Under the pieces are notes generated by a model. The model was not told the DNA's origin. It did not search any database and worked only from the letters and a program-made list of their open reading frames with translations. From Bifidobacterium sp. 7101 (GTDB lineage: Bacteria; Actinomycetota; Actinomycetes; Actinomycetales; Bifidobacteriaceae), in contig NZ_AWUN01000001.1 of assembly GCF_000499285.1 (NCBI RefSeq), positions 186,001 through 250,000 on the forward strand: a DNA stretch of 64,000 nucleotides, read 5' to 3'. Positions 53,898 to 62,295 of the stretch are shown here, piece by piece (positions within the stretch are counted from its first letter, which is position 1; each line of letters starts with the position of its first letter). The position numbers were made by a program, and so were the translations under genes.

Positions 53898-54092
53898 ATG
53901 GCAGCTCGTTGCGCGGTGTGCGGCAAGGGCCCGCAGACCGGTTACAGTGTTTCTCATTCGCATATCCGGAACAAGCGCATCTTCCGCCCCAACCTGCAGT
54001 CGGTGCACACCACTGTTGACGGTCAGAACGTGCGTCTGCGCGTCTGCGTCAAGTGCCTCAAGGCAGGTAAGGTGCAGCGCGTCGCCGCCTGA
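53898..54092 (+). CDS. rpmB: 50S ribosomal protein L28
   Basis: The 64-aa protein has the L28 core [18 protein letters not shown] and two CXXC pairs (CAVC and CVKC), so it is the zinc-binding form. ATG 53898 follows AAAGGAAG. Zinc-containing L28 copies are often paired with a zinc-free copy under Zur control elsewhere; no Zur box is seen here. Confidence 0.96.
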   Translation: MAARCAVCGKGPQTGYSVSHSHIRNKRIFRPNLQSVHTTVDGQNVRLRVCVKCLKAGKVQRVAA

Positions 54093-54116
54093 GTGCGGTT
54101 CGTCGGTCGTATTGGG

Positions 54117-54146
54117 ACCCCCGGGGGCAAAGCTCCGGGGGTTCTT
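54117..54146 (+). terminator. Rho-independent terminator after rpmB
   Basis: ACCCCCGG (54117-54124) pairs with CCGGGGGT (54135-54142), followed by TCTTG. It lies 47 bases before recG. Confidence 0.75.
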
Positions 54147-54192
54147 GTCATTCCGAGGGATGATGGTCGGCGCTTGCGGGAGGTGATCGGGT

Positions 54193-56670
54193 ATGTCGGC
54201 AGTGGCTCGTGTTGGTCTGCACAGCACCGTGGCCTCGCTGGTGGCCAATAGACGTCGGGTGAGCGCTCTCAAGGCTCTGGGCGTGGTCACGGTCGGGGAT
54301 GCGCTGACCTACTATCCTTTCCGCATCACCGAACCCATGCAGGTCACCACTATTGCCGGCATCCGGCTGGGCGAGCCCTGCGCCTTCGCCGCCCGGGTTG
54401 ACCAGGTACGTCTGGTGCCATTGAGCGGTCACCGGGGCTTTCGGTTGGATGTGATGGTGGACGATGCAGCCTTCGTCAGCAGCCACGGCGGCACTCCACT
54501 GGCGGTCAGGCTGGTTTTCTTCTCTCATAAAAAGCCCTATATGGACTGGATGGTCCGTCGGCTGCAGGTAGGAGCGGATCTGGTCGTGGCCGGTGAGCCC
54601 GGTGTCTACATGGACCAGCTCCAGTTCACTCATCCCGAGACGCTCATTGTTGCCGATGCCAATCAGGAGGTTTCCGCGAACGCTTCTCGGCCCGATGCGG
54701 CCAGCCTTGACGAGGCTCTGGAGCGCGTTCGTCGGCCGCGGCCGGTCTATCACGCCAGCTCACGAATCTCCTCGGACCATATTCACGATGTCATTCTGGG
54801 TTTTCTGCGTCTGCTGGCACAGGTCGATGATGCATCTGAACCCATGCCCCCAGTCGGCGCCGCCGAAGAGGAGCAGGCCAGTGCTGAGGTTCGCATCAAT
54901 CCGGAAGCGCTGGGCCGGGCCATACCTGATGTGCTGCCCGAGCAGGTCCGTGTTGACCAAGGGCTGATGCATCGTGCCCGTGCCCTCTTGGGCATGCATG
55001 CCCCCGACAGTCCTGACGACTTCGCTGCGGCGCGTAAGACCCTGCGCTACGAGGAGGCCTTCGTCTCGCAGACAGCTCTTCTGCAGACCCGCAGCCAGAC
55101 CCAGCAGCAGCCCACTTATCCATGTTCGGATTCGGGCGCTGATCGTCCAGGCACTCTGCCCGCCCGTTTCATCGACTCCCTGCCATTCCAACTGACCGAT
55201 GGCCAGCGTCAGGTCATCAACGATATAGGCGTCGACATGGCCAAGGATCAGCCCATGCAGCGGCTTTTGCAGGGCGAGGTTGGTTCTGGCAAAACCGTGG
55301 TGGCCCTGACAGCCATGCTCCAAGCGGTCCAGGCTGGTCATCAGGCTGTCTTGGTGGCTCCGACCCAGGTGTTGGCCGAGCAGCACTATGCCTCCATCGG
55401 CGGCATGCTTAAGGCCATGGGCACCGATGTAACCGCCACTGCCGTAGAAGGCCGCCATAAGCCTGTGGACAACGTCACCATGATCCGTATGACGGATCAG
55501 CTGGTCCTGCCTCTGGTGCTGCTGACCGGAGGTATGAGACTGACCCAGCGCCGCTCTGCCCTGGCTGTCTCGGCCTCGGGCCGTCCCTGCATTGTCATCG
55601 CCACCCATGCGGCCTTCTCCAAGACCTTCCAGGCTCCCAATCTGGCTCTTACCGTCATAGACGAGCAGCATCGTTTCGGGGTTGAACAGCGTGAGGAGCT
55701 GCGTCGCAAATCCGAGCGGGTTCCCCACCTGCTGATCATGACCGCTACGCCCATCCCGCGCACAGCCGCTATGACCTGGTTCGGAGACCTTGACATCTCA
55801 GCTCTGACCGAGCTGCCCAGCAACCGAAAACCGGTCCGCACGCACGTCATTGCCGAATCTGACGGAGCGACCATGGGTGCCATGTTCTTGCACCTGCGTC
55901 GACGGATCGAGGCTGGGGAGCGGGCTTATGTCATCTGCGCCCGCATCGACGATGAGGACGATCCCTCGCCTGCGTTCGACCACCCTGACCAATCTGGCGA
56001 AGCCGATTCCCAGCCTCAGCTGTTGGTCGATGAGGACCAGGGGAGTAGCCAGCGTCCGCCTCTGCACTCGGTAGCTGAAATGAGCCAGCGCCTGGCGGCC
56101 CTGCCGCAGTTCCAGGGCATTGCCATGGCCACGCTGACTGGCCGGGATGACGATGCCACCAAGAATGCTGTCATGGCGGACTTCGCCTCGGGCCGCACGC
56201 CCCTGCTGGTGGCCACCACTGTGGTGGAGGTGGGAGTGGATGTGCCCCAAGCATCCTGCATTGTCATCTTCGATGCCGATCGGTTCGGGCTCTCCCAGCT
56301 TCATCAGCTACGCGGCAGGGTGGGACGCGGCGGCACAGACTCCTGGGCTTTCCTGATCTCGCGTGCCCCTGCGGATTCCCCGGCTGCCGAACGGCTTGAT
56401 GTCATTCGTGACACCACTGACGGGGCCAAAATCGCCGAGGAGGACATTCGAATCAGGGGAGCTGGCGACGTGCTGGGTGATGCCCAGTCCGGCGGACATT
56501 CCTCCCTGAAGCTTTTGCGGGTGGTTACCGACGCGCCCATGATTGCCCGTGCCCGAACCCAGGCAGGCCAACTCCTGGAATCCGACCCTACCCTGGCCGG
56601 GCAGCCCGAGTTGGCTGGCGCCGTTCTGGACTTCATGAGGGGCAACGAAGGTTTTCTGGTCTCCAGCTGA
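54193..56670 (+). CDS. recG: ATP-dependent DNA helicase RecG
   Basis: RecG remodels stalled replication forks and branch-migrates Holliday junctions. The 825-aa protein has an N-terminal wedge/OB part, then helicase motifs: I GEVGSGKTV, Ia APTQVLAEQHY, II DEQHRFG, III TATPIPRTAA, and V/VI ATTVVEVGVDVPQAS, QLRGRVGRG. The N-terminal half contains an acidic insert (about 200-240), and another acidic insert (about 590-620) lies between motifs IV and V. GGGAGGTGATC precedes the start; rsmD follows after 16 bases. Confidence 0.95.
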   Translation: MSAVARVGLHSTVASLVANRRRVSALKALGVVTVGDALTYYPFRITEPMQVTTIAGIRLGEPCAFAARVDQVRLVPLSGHRGFRLDVMVDDAAFVSSHGGTPLAVRLVFFSHKKPYMDWMVRRLQVGADLVVAGEPGVYMDQLQFTHPETLIVADANQEVSANASRPDAASLDEALERVRRPRPVYHASSRISSDHIHDVILGFLRLLAQVDDASEPMPPVGAAEEEQASAEVRINPEALGRAIPDVLPEQVRVDQGLMHRARALLGMHAPDSPDDFAAARKTLRYEEAFVSQTALLQTRSQTQQQPTYPCSDSGADRPGTLPARFIDSLPFQLTDGQRQVINDIGVDMAKDQPMQRLLQGEVGSGKTVVALTAMLQAVQAGHQAVLVAPTQVLAEQHYASIGGMLKAMGTDVTATAVEGRHKPVDNVTMIRMTDQLVLPLVLLTGGMRLTQRRSALAVSASGRPCIVIATHAAFSKTFQAPNLALTVIDEQHRFGVEQREELRRKSERVPHLLIMTATPIPRTAAMTWFGDLDISALTELPSNRKPVRTHVIAESDGATMGAMFLHLRRRIEAGERAYVICARIDDEDDPSPAFDHPDQSGEADSQPQLLVDEDQGSSQRPPLHSVAEMSQRLAALPQFQGIAMATLTGRDDDATKNAVMADFASGRTPLLVATTVVEVGVDVPQASCIVIFDADRFGLSQLHQLRGRVGRGGTDSWAFLISRAPADSPAAERLDVIRDTTDGAKIAEEDIRIRGAGDVLGDAQSGGHSSLKLLRVVTDAPMIARARTQAGQLLESDPTLAGQPELAGAVLDFMRGNEGFLVSS

Positions 56671-56686
56671 AAGGACAACGGACCAT

Positions 56687-57286
56687 ATGCACATCATCGC
56701 CGGCCGCTTCAAGGGATTCCCCATTCCTGCAGCCCTCAAGGGCACCCGGCCCACCACCGATCGGACCAAGGAAGCCATCTTCTCCCACCTGGAGTCCGAA
56801 GGCCTGCTGCCCGGTGCACGAGTTCTTGATTTATTCGCCGGTACCGGGGCTTTGGGATTCGAAGCCCTATCTCGCGGGGCCCAGAGCCTGGTGGCTGTGG
56901 AGTCTTCCGGCCGCGTCGCTGGACTGCTGTCTCGTTCGGCTGCAGGGTTGCGTCATCATCCAGCCTGGGATCAAACCATGGATATTCGGGTCAGCAGAAA
57001 CCGTGCCGAGCGATTTGTTCGTCCCCTCTCCTCCGGTCATGAGGATGCTGGCCTGTCGGAGGCCTGCTTCGACCTGGTCTTTATGGACCCGCCCTATGAT
57101 CTGTCGACTGCGGATTGCCAAAGCATTATGACCGGCCTGACTGGCCGCGGTATGGTGGACGATAGGGGCATGATCATTCTGGAGCGATCGACACGCACCC
57201 CGTCGCCCTCGGCTCCTGAAGGATGGGCCATTGATCAGGTTCGCACTTACGGAGAAACAGCGGTTTACTATCTGACAGCCCGCTGA
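56687..57286 (+). CDS. rsmD: 16S rRNA (guanine(966)-N(2))-methyltransferase
   Basis: The 199-aa SAM-dependent methyltransferase has MHIIAGRFKGFPI at its N-terminus, RPTTDRTKEAIFSHL, the SAM motif VLDLFAGTGALGFEALSRGA and the catalytic DPPYD (VFMDPPYDLS). It is translated close behind recG. Its stop is 24 bases from that of the convergent trmD. Confidence 0.93.
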   Translation: MHIIAGRFKGFPIPAALKGTRPTTDRTKEAIFSHLESEGLLPGARVLDLFAGTGALGFEALSRGAQSLVAVESSGRVAGLLSRSAAGLRHHPAWDQTMDIRVSRNRAERFVRPLSSGHEDAGLSEACFDLVFMDPPYDLSTADCQSIMTGLTGRGMVDDRGMIILERSTRTPSPSAPEGWAIDQVRTYGETAVYYLTAR

Positions 57287-57310
57287 ATCTCCCGCAAATT
57301 TGACGGCTGA

Positions 57311-58261
57311 TCAATTTGAAGGCTGGTCCAGAGGTCTCGGATGCGTTTTCCGAGTGTCCCAGCCCAGGTCTTCCAAGAGACGGTGGTCATGCTTATCCAG
57401 GGTTGAGCAGTCCAATCGGGCGATAAGGTCGGGACGGATCCGACTGGTTCGCCTGATGGCCTCATCGCGCCGGAACCTGTCCACCTTTCCGTGGTCACCG
57501 CTGGTCAGTATTTCGGGCACGGCCATACCCCGCCAGGTGGTGGGGCGTGTGTACTGGCGATACTCCAGCAGCGGCTCATCCCCTGTGTAGGACTCTTGTA
57601 CGATGGATTCAGGATTACCCATGAAGCCGGGCAGGAGCCGGGTGATGGCCTCCAGCATGACCGAGACTGCTACCTCGCCCCCATTGAGCACGTAGTCGCC
57701 GATGGAGTACTCCCGGACATCGAACCCTTGATTCCGGTAGTAGTCGGGGATGCGTGCGTCATAGCCTTCGTAGCGGCCACAGCCGAATATCAGTCTCTTC
57801 GCCTCTGACAGCTCTGTTGCATCGGCCTGGGTGAACAGGGGGGCTGATGGGTTGGGGAAGATCAGGACTGGTCCGGCCGCGCCGGCCTCGTGGCTGTCTG
57901 CAGATGAACCTTCCTCGGATGCTATGTCGTAGCTTTTGGCGCCGGAACTCTTCGTTGCCTCTTTTTCTTCTTCAGTATCGGTAGTGTCGGCTGTCTGGTC
58001 TGGGGTGGGTTGCTGCAGACTCGATCCGTCTGGCAAGCCCAGCAGATCGTCCAGGCATTGGCCCCAGACTTCGGGTTTCATGACCATGCCGGCTCCTCCG
58101 CCCACCGGAGTGTCATCCACCGAGTGATGCACGTCATGGGTCCAATCGCGCAGATTGTGGGCACGGATGGTTACCAGGCCTTTCTCCTGGGCTTTGCCCA
58201 GCAGACTGAGTCCAGTTACGTCAAAATACTCGGGGAAGACGGAGACGATATCGATTTGCAT
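57311..58261 (-). CDS. trmD: tRNA (guanine(37)-N(1))-methyltransferase with acidic insert
   Basis: TrmD makes m1G37 in tRNAs reading CNN codons and prevents frameshifting. The 316-aa SPOUT enzyme has IDIVSVFPEYFD, HDVHHSVDDTPVGGGAGMVMKPE, the knot LIFGCGRYEGYDAR and SIGDYVLNGGEVAVSVMLEA. Residues 80-130 are an acidic Thr/Glu/Ser/Asp-rich insert absent from the classical 245-255-aa enzymes. The start at 58261 (ATG) follows GGTGA; an upstream TTG would add six residues. Confidence 0.93.
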   Translation of the reverse strand: MQIDIVSVFPEYFDVTGLSLLGKAQEKGLVTIRAHNLRDWTHDVHHSVDDTPVGGGAGMVMKPEVWGQCLDDLLGLPDGSSLQQPTPDQTADTTDTEEEKEATKSSGAKSYDIASEEGSSADSHEAGAAGPVLIFPNPSAPLFTQADATELSEAKRLIFGCGRYEGYDARIPDYYRNQGFDVREYSIGDYVLNGGEVAVSVMLEAITRLLPGFMGNPESIVQESYTGDEPLLEYRQYTRPTTWRGMAVPEILTSGDHGKVDRFRRDEAIRRTSRIRPDLIARLDCSTLDKHDHRLLEDLGWDTRKTHPRPLDQPSN

Positions 58262-58609
58262 GTCACCAACTCTACCCAAGCTTGTTCGGGTCGGGATTGG
58301 GCACGGATTGGCGCATCTTTAAGTTCGCCTAAAGGTTGATTACGTGGCGAGCTTCATTTCCAACGAGTCTGTCAGATTGATGGCTGCTGTGCAGCAACCG
58401 TTCGAATATGGTCTGCTCAGTGGGGCTATATCGTCGCCTTGTATTTGTCGTCATGAGGATTCGTGACAGCGTGACGGTGAAAAGACAAAGCAAATCTGCA
58501 TTTATTCTGACTTGATAGATTAATTTTATGGCAGTAAACTCAAACTCAGATAGTAAAATAAAATAATGCTCCAAATATCAAACACAAACGCGCGTTTTAA
58601 GGAGACTCC
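58262..58609. other. 348-base AT-rich boundary region between trmD and the accessory module
   Basis: It starts with the trmD promoter side, which holds one copy of the 17-bp repeat (58275-58291). From about 58480 the composition turns AT-rich, unlike the rest of the window, and would contain the promoter of the two-gene module (for example TTGATA near 58513). No gene is supported; a minus-strand frame of 81 codons has no recognisable features. Confidence 0.5.
58275..58291. repeat. 17-bp direct repeat, left copy
   Basis: CCCAAGCTTGTTCGGGT matches the copy at 60630-60646 at 16 of 17 positions. The similarity extends leftwards through CAACT with a one-base gap. It may mark the left edge of the inserted module or be a shared promoter-region motif. 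Confidence 0.45.
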
Positions 58610-59233
58610 TTGGAAAAACTTGAGCTCATTCGTCAGAACCTCATTCCAATCAATGATGCCCTTCCAACATTGTTACCGCAGGCCAGGCTTCGCTCACTGT
58701 CGGCCATGAACACGCTTGGCACTCCTCGAATCGAGTATCCGAAGCTCTATGCAGACAACTTCAATGCAACGCTCCGCGCAGAAATCGCAGATGAGCCAAT
58801 CGACGGCTGGAAACTTACGAAGTCCACCTCTTGTCTTCATCTGCGCAATATCAGTTCAGGCCTCAAGCTTCGATTCCTCAAGAAGTTCAAATTCGAGGGA
58901 AGTGTTCCTCCAGCCGGAACGAACTTACGGCGTAGGGAGGCATGGGTGCAACCAGCCATGTTCGACCAGGAGCTTTCCGGCAAGAAGCCGCTGAGCAACT
59001 CAGAAATTGTCTTGGTTTGGACTGAAGCAAACGGCATTTTTCATTGTTCCGCCTACCAACCTACTGGAACCGGCCGGTTTCCTAAGGGCGCTCCCTGCAT
59101 CGCTCTCATGGTTCTTCAGATGGGTGAAGGTTTCAACGGTATGGCATTTAACGGTGATGACGAAGAAAACGAGCTGTTGGTCCCACGCTCAAATACAATT
59201 GTCCAAGAAGAAAAGGAAGAGACGAACGGATGA
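58610..59233 (+). CDS. Unknown protein, partner of the XRE-ImmA/IrrE gene
   Basis: I do not recognise this 207-aa protein. It is soluble, with no signal peptide or membrane segment. Its N-terminal part (1-45) is helical and Leu/Arg-rich. The middle (50-190) is a mixed beta domain with many aromatic residues (WKLTKSTSCLHL, EIVLVWTEANGIFHCSAYQP, GRFPKGAPCIALMVLQM), and it ends in an acidic tail. TTG 58610 is chosen because AAGGAG lies seven bases upstream. Its stop overlaps the next ATG by four bases (ATGA), so the two are co-translated. Codon use and lower GC differ from neighbours, suggesting transfer. It could be a toxin, an effector or the protease's substrate. Confidence 0.78.
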   Translation: MEKLELIRQNLIPINDALPTLLPQARLRSLSAMNTLGTPRIEYPKLYADNFNATLRAEIADEPIDGWKLTKSTSCLHLRNISSGLKLRFLKKFKFEGSVPPAGTNLRRREAWVQPAMFDQELSGKKPLSNSEIVLVWTEANGIFHCSAYQPTGTGRFPKGAPCIALMVLQMGEGFNGMAFNGDDEENELLVPRSNTIVQEEKEETNG

Positions 59234-60339
59234 ATGAGTTCAACCCCACGCGCATTGAGCTTGCTCGGAAGTATCGGGGTTGGACCAAAAAAGAGCTTGC
59301 CGAGCATTCTGGCATGACCCCGACCTACATTGGCATTCTGGTTGGCAATCCGACTGCGAATCTTACGGAATCAAGCATTGAAAAGATAGCCTATGCGACA
59401 AGCCTTCCATTGTCTTTCTTTATGCTGCGCGAGCCAGGTCTTGACTGGAATCGTCTAGCCTTTCGCCGCAAGAAAAGGATCACACTGAATCTCAGTAACC
59501 GCATCTGCGCGGAGTTCGAAATGTTGACGGACATGGTCTCCAGGGTGAGTTCGATGTCAAATGTGCCGGATGATACGGCTTCCTGGCTTGATGAGATTGC
59601 GCCTACCTTGGACCCGCAGGCACAGGGAGTCCGCGACATCGCGGCCAACACGCGTGCGATACTGGGTCTGCCTTCCACGGGAGCGGTGCGCAACATGATT
59701 CGAATCGTGGAACGTAAAGGAGTGATCATTGCGCCGCTGACGACGAAGGTGGCTGATTCAGTCAGTGATGGAGTTACTTACCCAGGCACGGCTCTTATAG
59801 GCTATTTTCCAGAAAACAAGTCTGGCGACCGGCTCAGATTTACTATTGCTCATGAGCTGGGTCATCTGGTGCTGCACCGGTACCGCCGTCCCAAGGATGT
59901 GTCCTTAATGGAGAGGGAGGCTAACGAGTTCGCTGGTGAATTCCTTCTTCCTGAGTCTGACGCACGAGCGGTCATCAGCCCGAGCATGATGCTCGAGGAC
60001 TACCTGTACGTAAAGTCCGGGTGGGGAATTTCCGTTGGTGCAGCTGTGCGCAGAGCTTTCGATTTGGGCCTGATCGATGGGGACAAATACAAATCCCTAT
60101 ACGTTCGCATGGCGCAGCGTCACTGGATAAAGCATGAGCCCGTAGAGGTCAAGACGGAGCATCCGGTGCGTCTTGCTCAAATGATTGGCCGTGCGTTTGG
60201 CGGTCTGGACGATACCGGTCGTTCTACGGTGCCCAGGGATGGGATTGAGGGATTCCTTGGCATTCCTTTTGAACTGGCGAATCATTGGTGTGACGACAGG
60301 CTGACGGAAAAGGCGGCGAGCTGGACGATCATGAGATAG
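59230..60339 (+). CDS. XRE helix-turn-helix + ImmA/IrrE family metallopeptidase
   Basis: The 369-aa protein has an N-terminal Cro/CI HTH (about 6-60: ELARKYRGWTKKELAEHSGM) and an ImmA/IrrE zinc-peptidase domain: HELGH at 208-212 and the third-ligand region EREANEFAGEFLLP (Glu230 likely). A C-terminal extension (about 270-369) is basic. ImmA of ICEBs1 and Deinococcus IrrE cleave a repressor after a stress signal; fused XRE-ImmA proteins often form two-gene modules with toxin-like or stress-response partners. Here the 4-base overlap with the unknown upstream gene fixes the pairing. Its target is unknown. Confidence 0.88.
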   Translation: MNEFNPTRIELARKYRGWTKKELAEHSGMTPTYIGILVGNPTANLTESSIEKIAYATSLPLSFFMLREPGLDWNRLAFRRKKRITLNLSNRICAEFEMLTDMVSRVSSMSNVPDDTASWLDEIAPTLDPQAQGVRDIAANTRAILGLPSTGAVRNMIRIVERKGVIIAPLTTKVADSVSDGVTYPGTALIGYFPENKSGDRLRFTIAHELGHLVLHRYRRPKDVSLMEREANEFAGEFLLPESDARAVISPSMMLEDYLYVKSGWGISVGAAVRRAFDLGLIDGDKYKSLYVRMAQRHWIKHEPVEVKTEHPVRLAQMIGRAFGGLDDTGRSTVPRDGIEGFLGIPFELANHWCDDRLTEKAASWTIMR

Positions 60340-60861
60340 GCTAAAGCAGCTACTAGGAACATCTCCATGAAGACCAAATTTGTCGGCGAAATATTCGGGA
60401 AGAACTTTCATACGGGTAATGTCAAGTCAAAAAGAATCTCAAAGGGTCCTTTGTCGACGGAACAGAAAAAGTATGATTGGAACCGCGAGGGCTAGATTCG
60501 TCCAGAATTATTGCAGGCGTGGCGAAGTTTGGAAAATCAACGGACGGGTAGCTTAGTCTGGTCGATGATGAATGTAAGTTGTTCGAAACCGCGTCAGTGC
60601 AAAGAGCAAATCTCAATGTTATCAACTTTCCCAAGCCTGTTCGGGTAAGGCGTGCGCACCAGGATAGGTATGCCTGCTGGTGCTACACTGTCTGGGTCTA
60701 CAAGTCGCGTATGAATCCGGCTTGGAAGATGTCATCAACGCAGCCAGAGAGCTATAACCGTTGCGCAAACAGCAATGAGAGCGGCATCGGATGATGCCAT
60801 GCCGTACGGATCCGTGGAGATGGCTATGTGAACAGTCTGATGCGTGAGGAGCGGACGGTCC
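60340..60861. other. 522-base gene-free region after the module
   Basis: No gene, RNA or terminator is supported; short frames have no Shine-Dalgarno or recognisable composition. It holds the right copy of the 17-bp repeat (60630-60646) followed by a 7-bp hairpin (60656-60662 with 60677-60683). Composition is AT-richer up to about 60620 and typical afterwards, so the module's right edge probably lies here. The MFS promoter is in the last part. Confidence 0.5.
60630..60646. repeat. 17-bp direct repeat, right copy
   Basis: CCCAAGCCTGTTCGGGT differs by one base from 58275-58291 and is in the same orientation, preceded by CAACTTT versus CAACTCTA. The two copies bracket the ImmA/IrrE module. Confidence 0.45.
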
Positions 60862-62265
60862 ATGGTCGACCATGTTGATAAGAGAACAAAACTGCTGATT
60901 ACCGGCACTGCCGGGCTCGCCTTCTGCGGGGTACTTTTGGAGACCTCGCTCAACGTCACTTTTCCGGAGATGACCCGGTACTTCAAAACCGGGCTGGGCA
61001 CGGTTCAATGGCTGACTACCGGCTATCTGCTCGTGGTGGCCTTGACGGTTCTGGCTGCCGCCTGGCTGGAACATTCATTCACTACCCGCGCATTGATTCT
61101 GACCAGCGTGGGAATATTCCTGGGCAGCGATCTGATGTGCATCCTCGCTCCCTGCTTTCCCGTTCTTATGACGGGGCGCCTCCTGCAGGGCGTCAGCACT
61201 GGTATCGCTCTTCCCCTGGTGTTTTCGTTGATCATGAAAAAGGTTCCTCTCCACATCCAGGGTCGTTACGTGGGCAGCGCCGGCATGGCGGTGGCCCTGG
61301 CACCCTCCCTGGGTCCGACCTTTGGTGGAGCTGTCATCCAGGCCCTTTCCTGGCGAGACATCTTCCTGATCGTGTTGCCCATCGAGTTGGTCTTCGGAAT
61401 CATCGCACTCATCGCAGCTGACAAGGAGAGCGCCCATGTCGGCCCCTTCGCCTGGCTTCAGTCCCTTCTTCTGGGTGTCTTTCTGACCGGGCTGACCCTG
61501 GGGCTGAGCACCTTGGATGTTCATGGGCCTATTACCTGGCTGTCCCTGTTCATCGGTGTTCTGGCCCTTGCTGCAGGAGTCTGGACCCTTGCGCATCAGC
61601 GCACCAGGCTGATCAACATCGCAGTCTTCCGGAGCCGTACCTTCACTCTGGCCCTGATTCTCTACTTCCTGGTCCAGTTCGTCCAGATCGGCCTGACATT
61701 TATCCTGCCCAACATGGCCCAGTCCGTCCTGGGGGAGACCTCCACCGTGGCTGGCCTGCTTCTGTTGCCGGGGAGCCTGCTCTCGGCCCTCTGTCAGCCC
61801 ATAACAGGCGGCTACCTGGATGGCCATGGTCTGCGTGGACTGCTGGCGGTGGGAAGCACTGCCTTCTTCCTCTCGGCCTTAGGCTTCCTGGTCCTCAGCC
61901 GGCACTTGTCCGTTCCGCTGATGATTCTTCTCTACGCCTGCTACATGGTTGGTCAGGCCTGCGTCTTCAACAACCTGCTCACGGTTGGGCTGCAGCATAT
62001 CCCAGCCAAACTGGTGCCTGACGGTAATGCGCTCTTCAACACCCTTCAGCAGTATTCAGGTGCCGCCTCGACCGGCGTTCTGGCCGCCATAATCATGGGC
62101 ATGCCCAAGGCCCGAGGGGTTCATGCCGGGGCTCAGGCCTTCCAGTTCGGAGCCGTTTGGGCTTTCATCTTCGTCTTTCTCATCGTCCTGGTCATCCTCC
62201 TGGTGGCCTGGTTCCTGGAGCGCAGCCTGGCCAGCCAGGATAAGGGCGAGATTCAGGTGGTATGA
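60862..62265 (+). CDS. DHA2-type MFS drug efflux transporter
   Basis: The 467-aa carrier has about 14 hydrophobic segments. It shows the DHA2 (EmrB/QacA) hallmarks: LETSLNVTFPEM in helix 1, QWLTTGYLLVVALTVLAAAWLEHSF and the motif C region GMAVALAPSLGPTFGGAVIQALSWRDIFLIVLPI. It probably exports toxic amphiphiles by proton antiport. GAGGAG ten bases before ATG 60862 sets the start. It is convergent with ydcF. Confidence 0.9.
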   Translation: MVDHVDKRTKLLITGTAGLAFCGVLLETSLNVTFPEMTRYFKTGLGTVQWLTTGYLLVVALTVLAAAWLEHSFTTRALILTSVGIFLGSDLMCILAPCFPVLMTGRLLQGVSTGIALPLVFSLIMKKVPLHIQGRYVGSAGMAVALAPSLGPTFGGAVIQALSWRDIFLIVLPIELVFGIIALIAADKESAHVGPFAWLQSLLLGVFLTGLTLGLSTLDVHGPITWLSLFIGVLALAAGVWTLAHQRTRLINIAVFRSRTFTLALILYFLVQFVQIGLTFILPNMAQSVLGETSTVAGLLLLPGSLLSALCQPITGGYLDGHGLRGLLAVGSTAFFLSALGFLVLSRHLSVPLMILLYACYMVGQACVFNNLLTVGLQHIPAKLVPDGNALFNTLQQYSGAASTGVLAAIIMGMPKARGVHAGAQAFQFGAVWAFIFVFLIVLVILLVAWFLERSLASQDKGEIQVV

Positions 62266-62295
62266 CCTCTGATCCCCTCTGAAAGGCTAGTGGTT

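Noticed and set aside
58329..58574. 81-codon minus-strand frame between trmD and the accessory module
   Set aside because: No Shine-Dalgarno, no recognisable motif, and it spans the AT-rich promoter zone.
60579..60794. 71-codon plus-strand frame before the MFS gene
   Set aside because: It covers the repeat and hairpin, has no Shine-Dalgarno and no similarity that I recognise.
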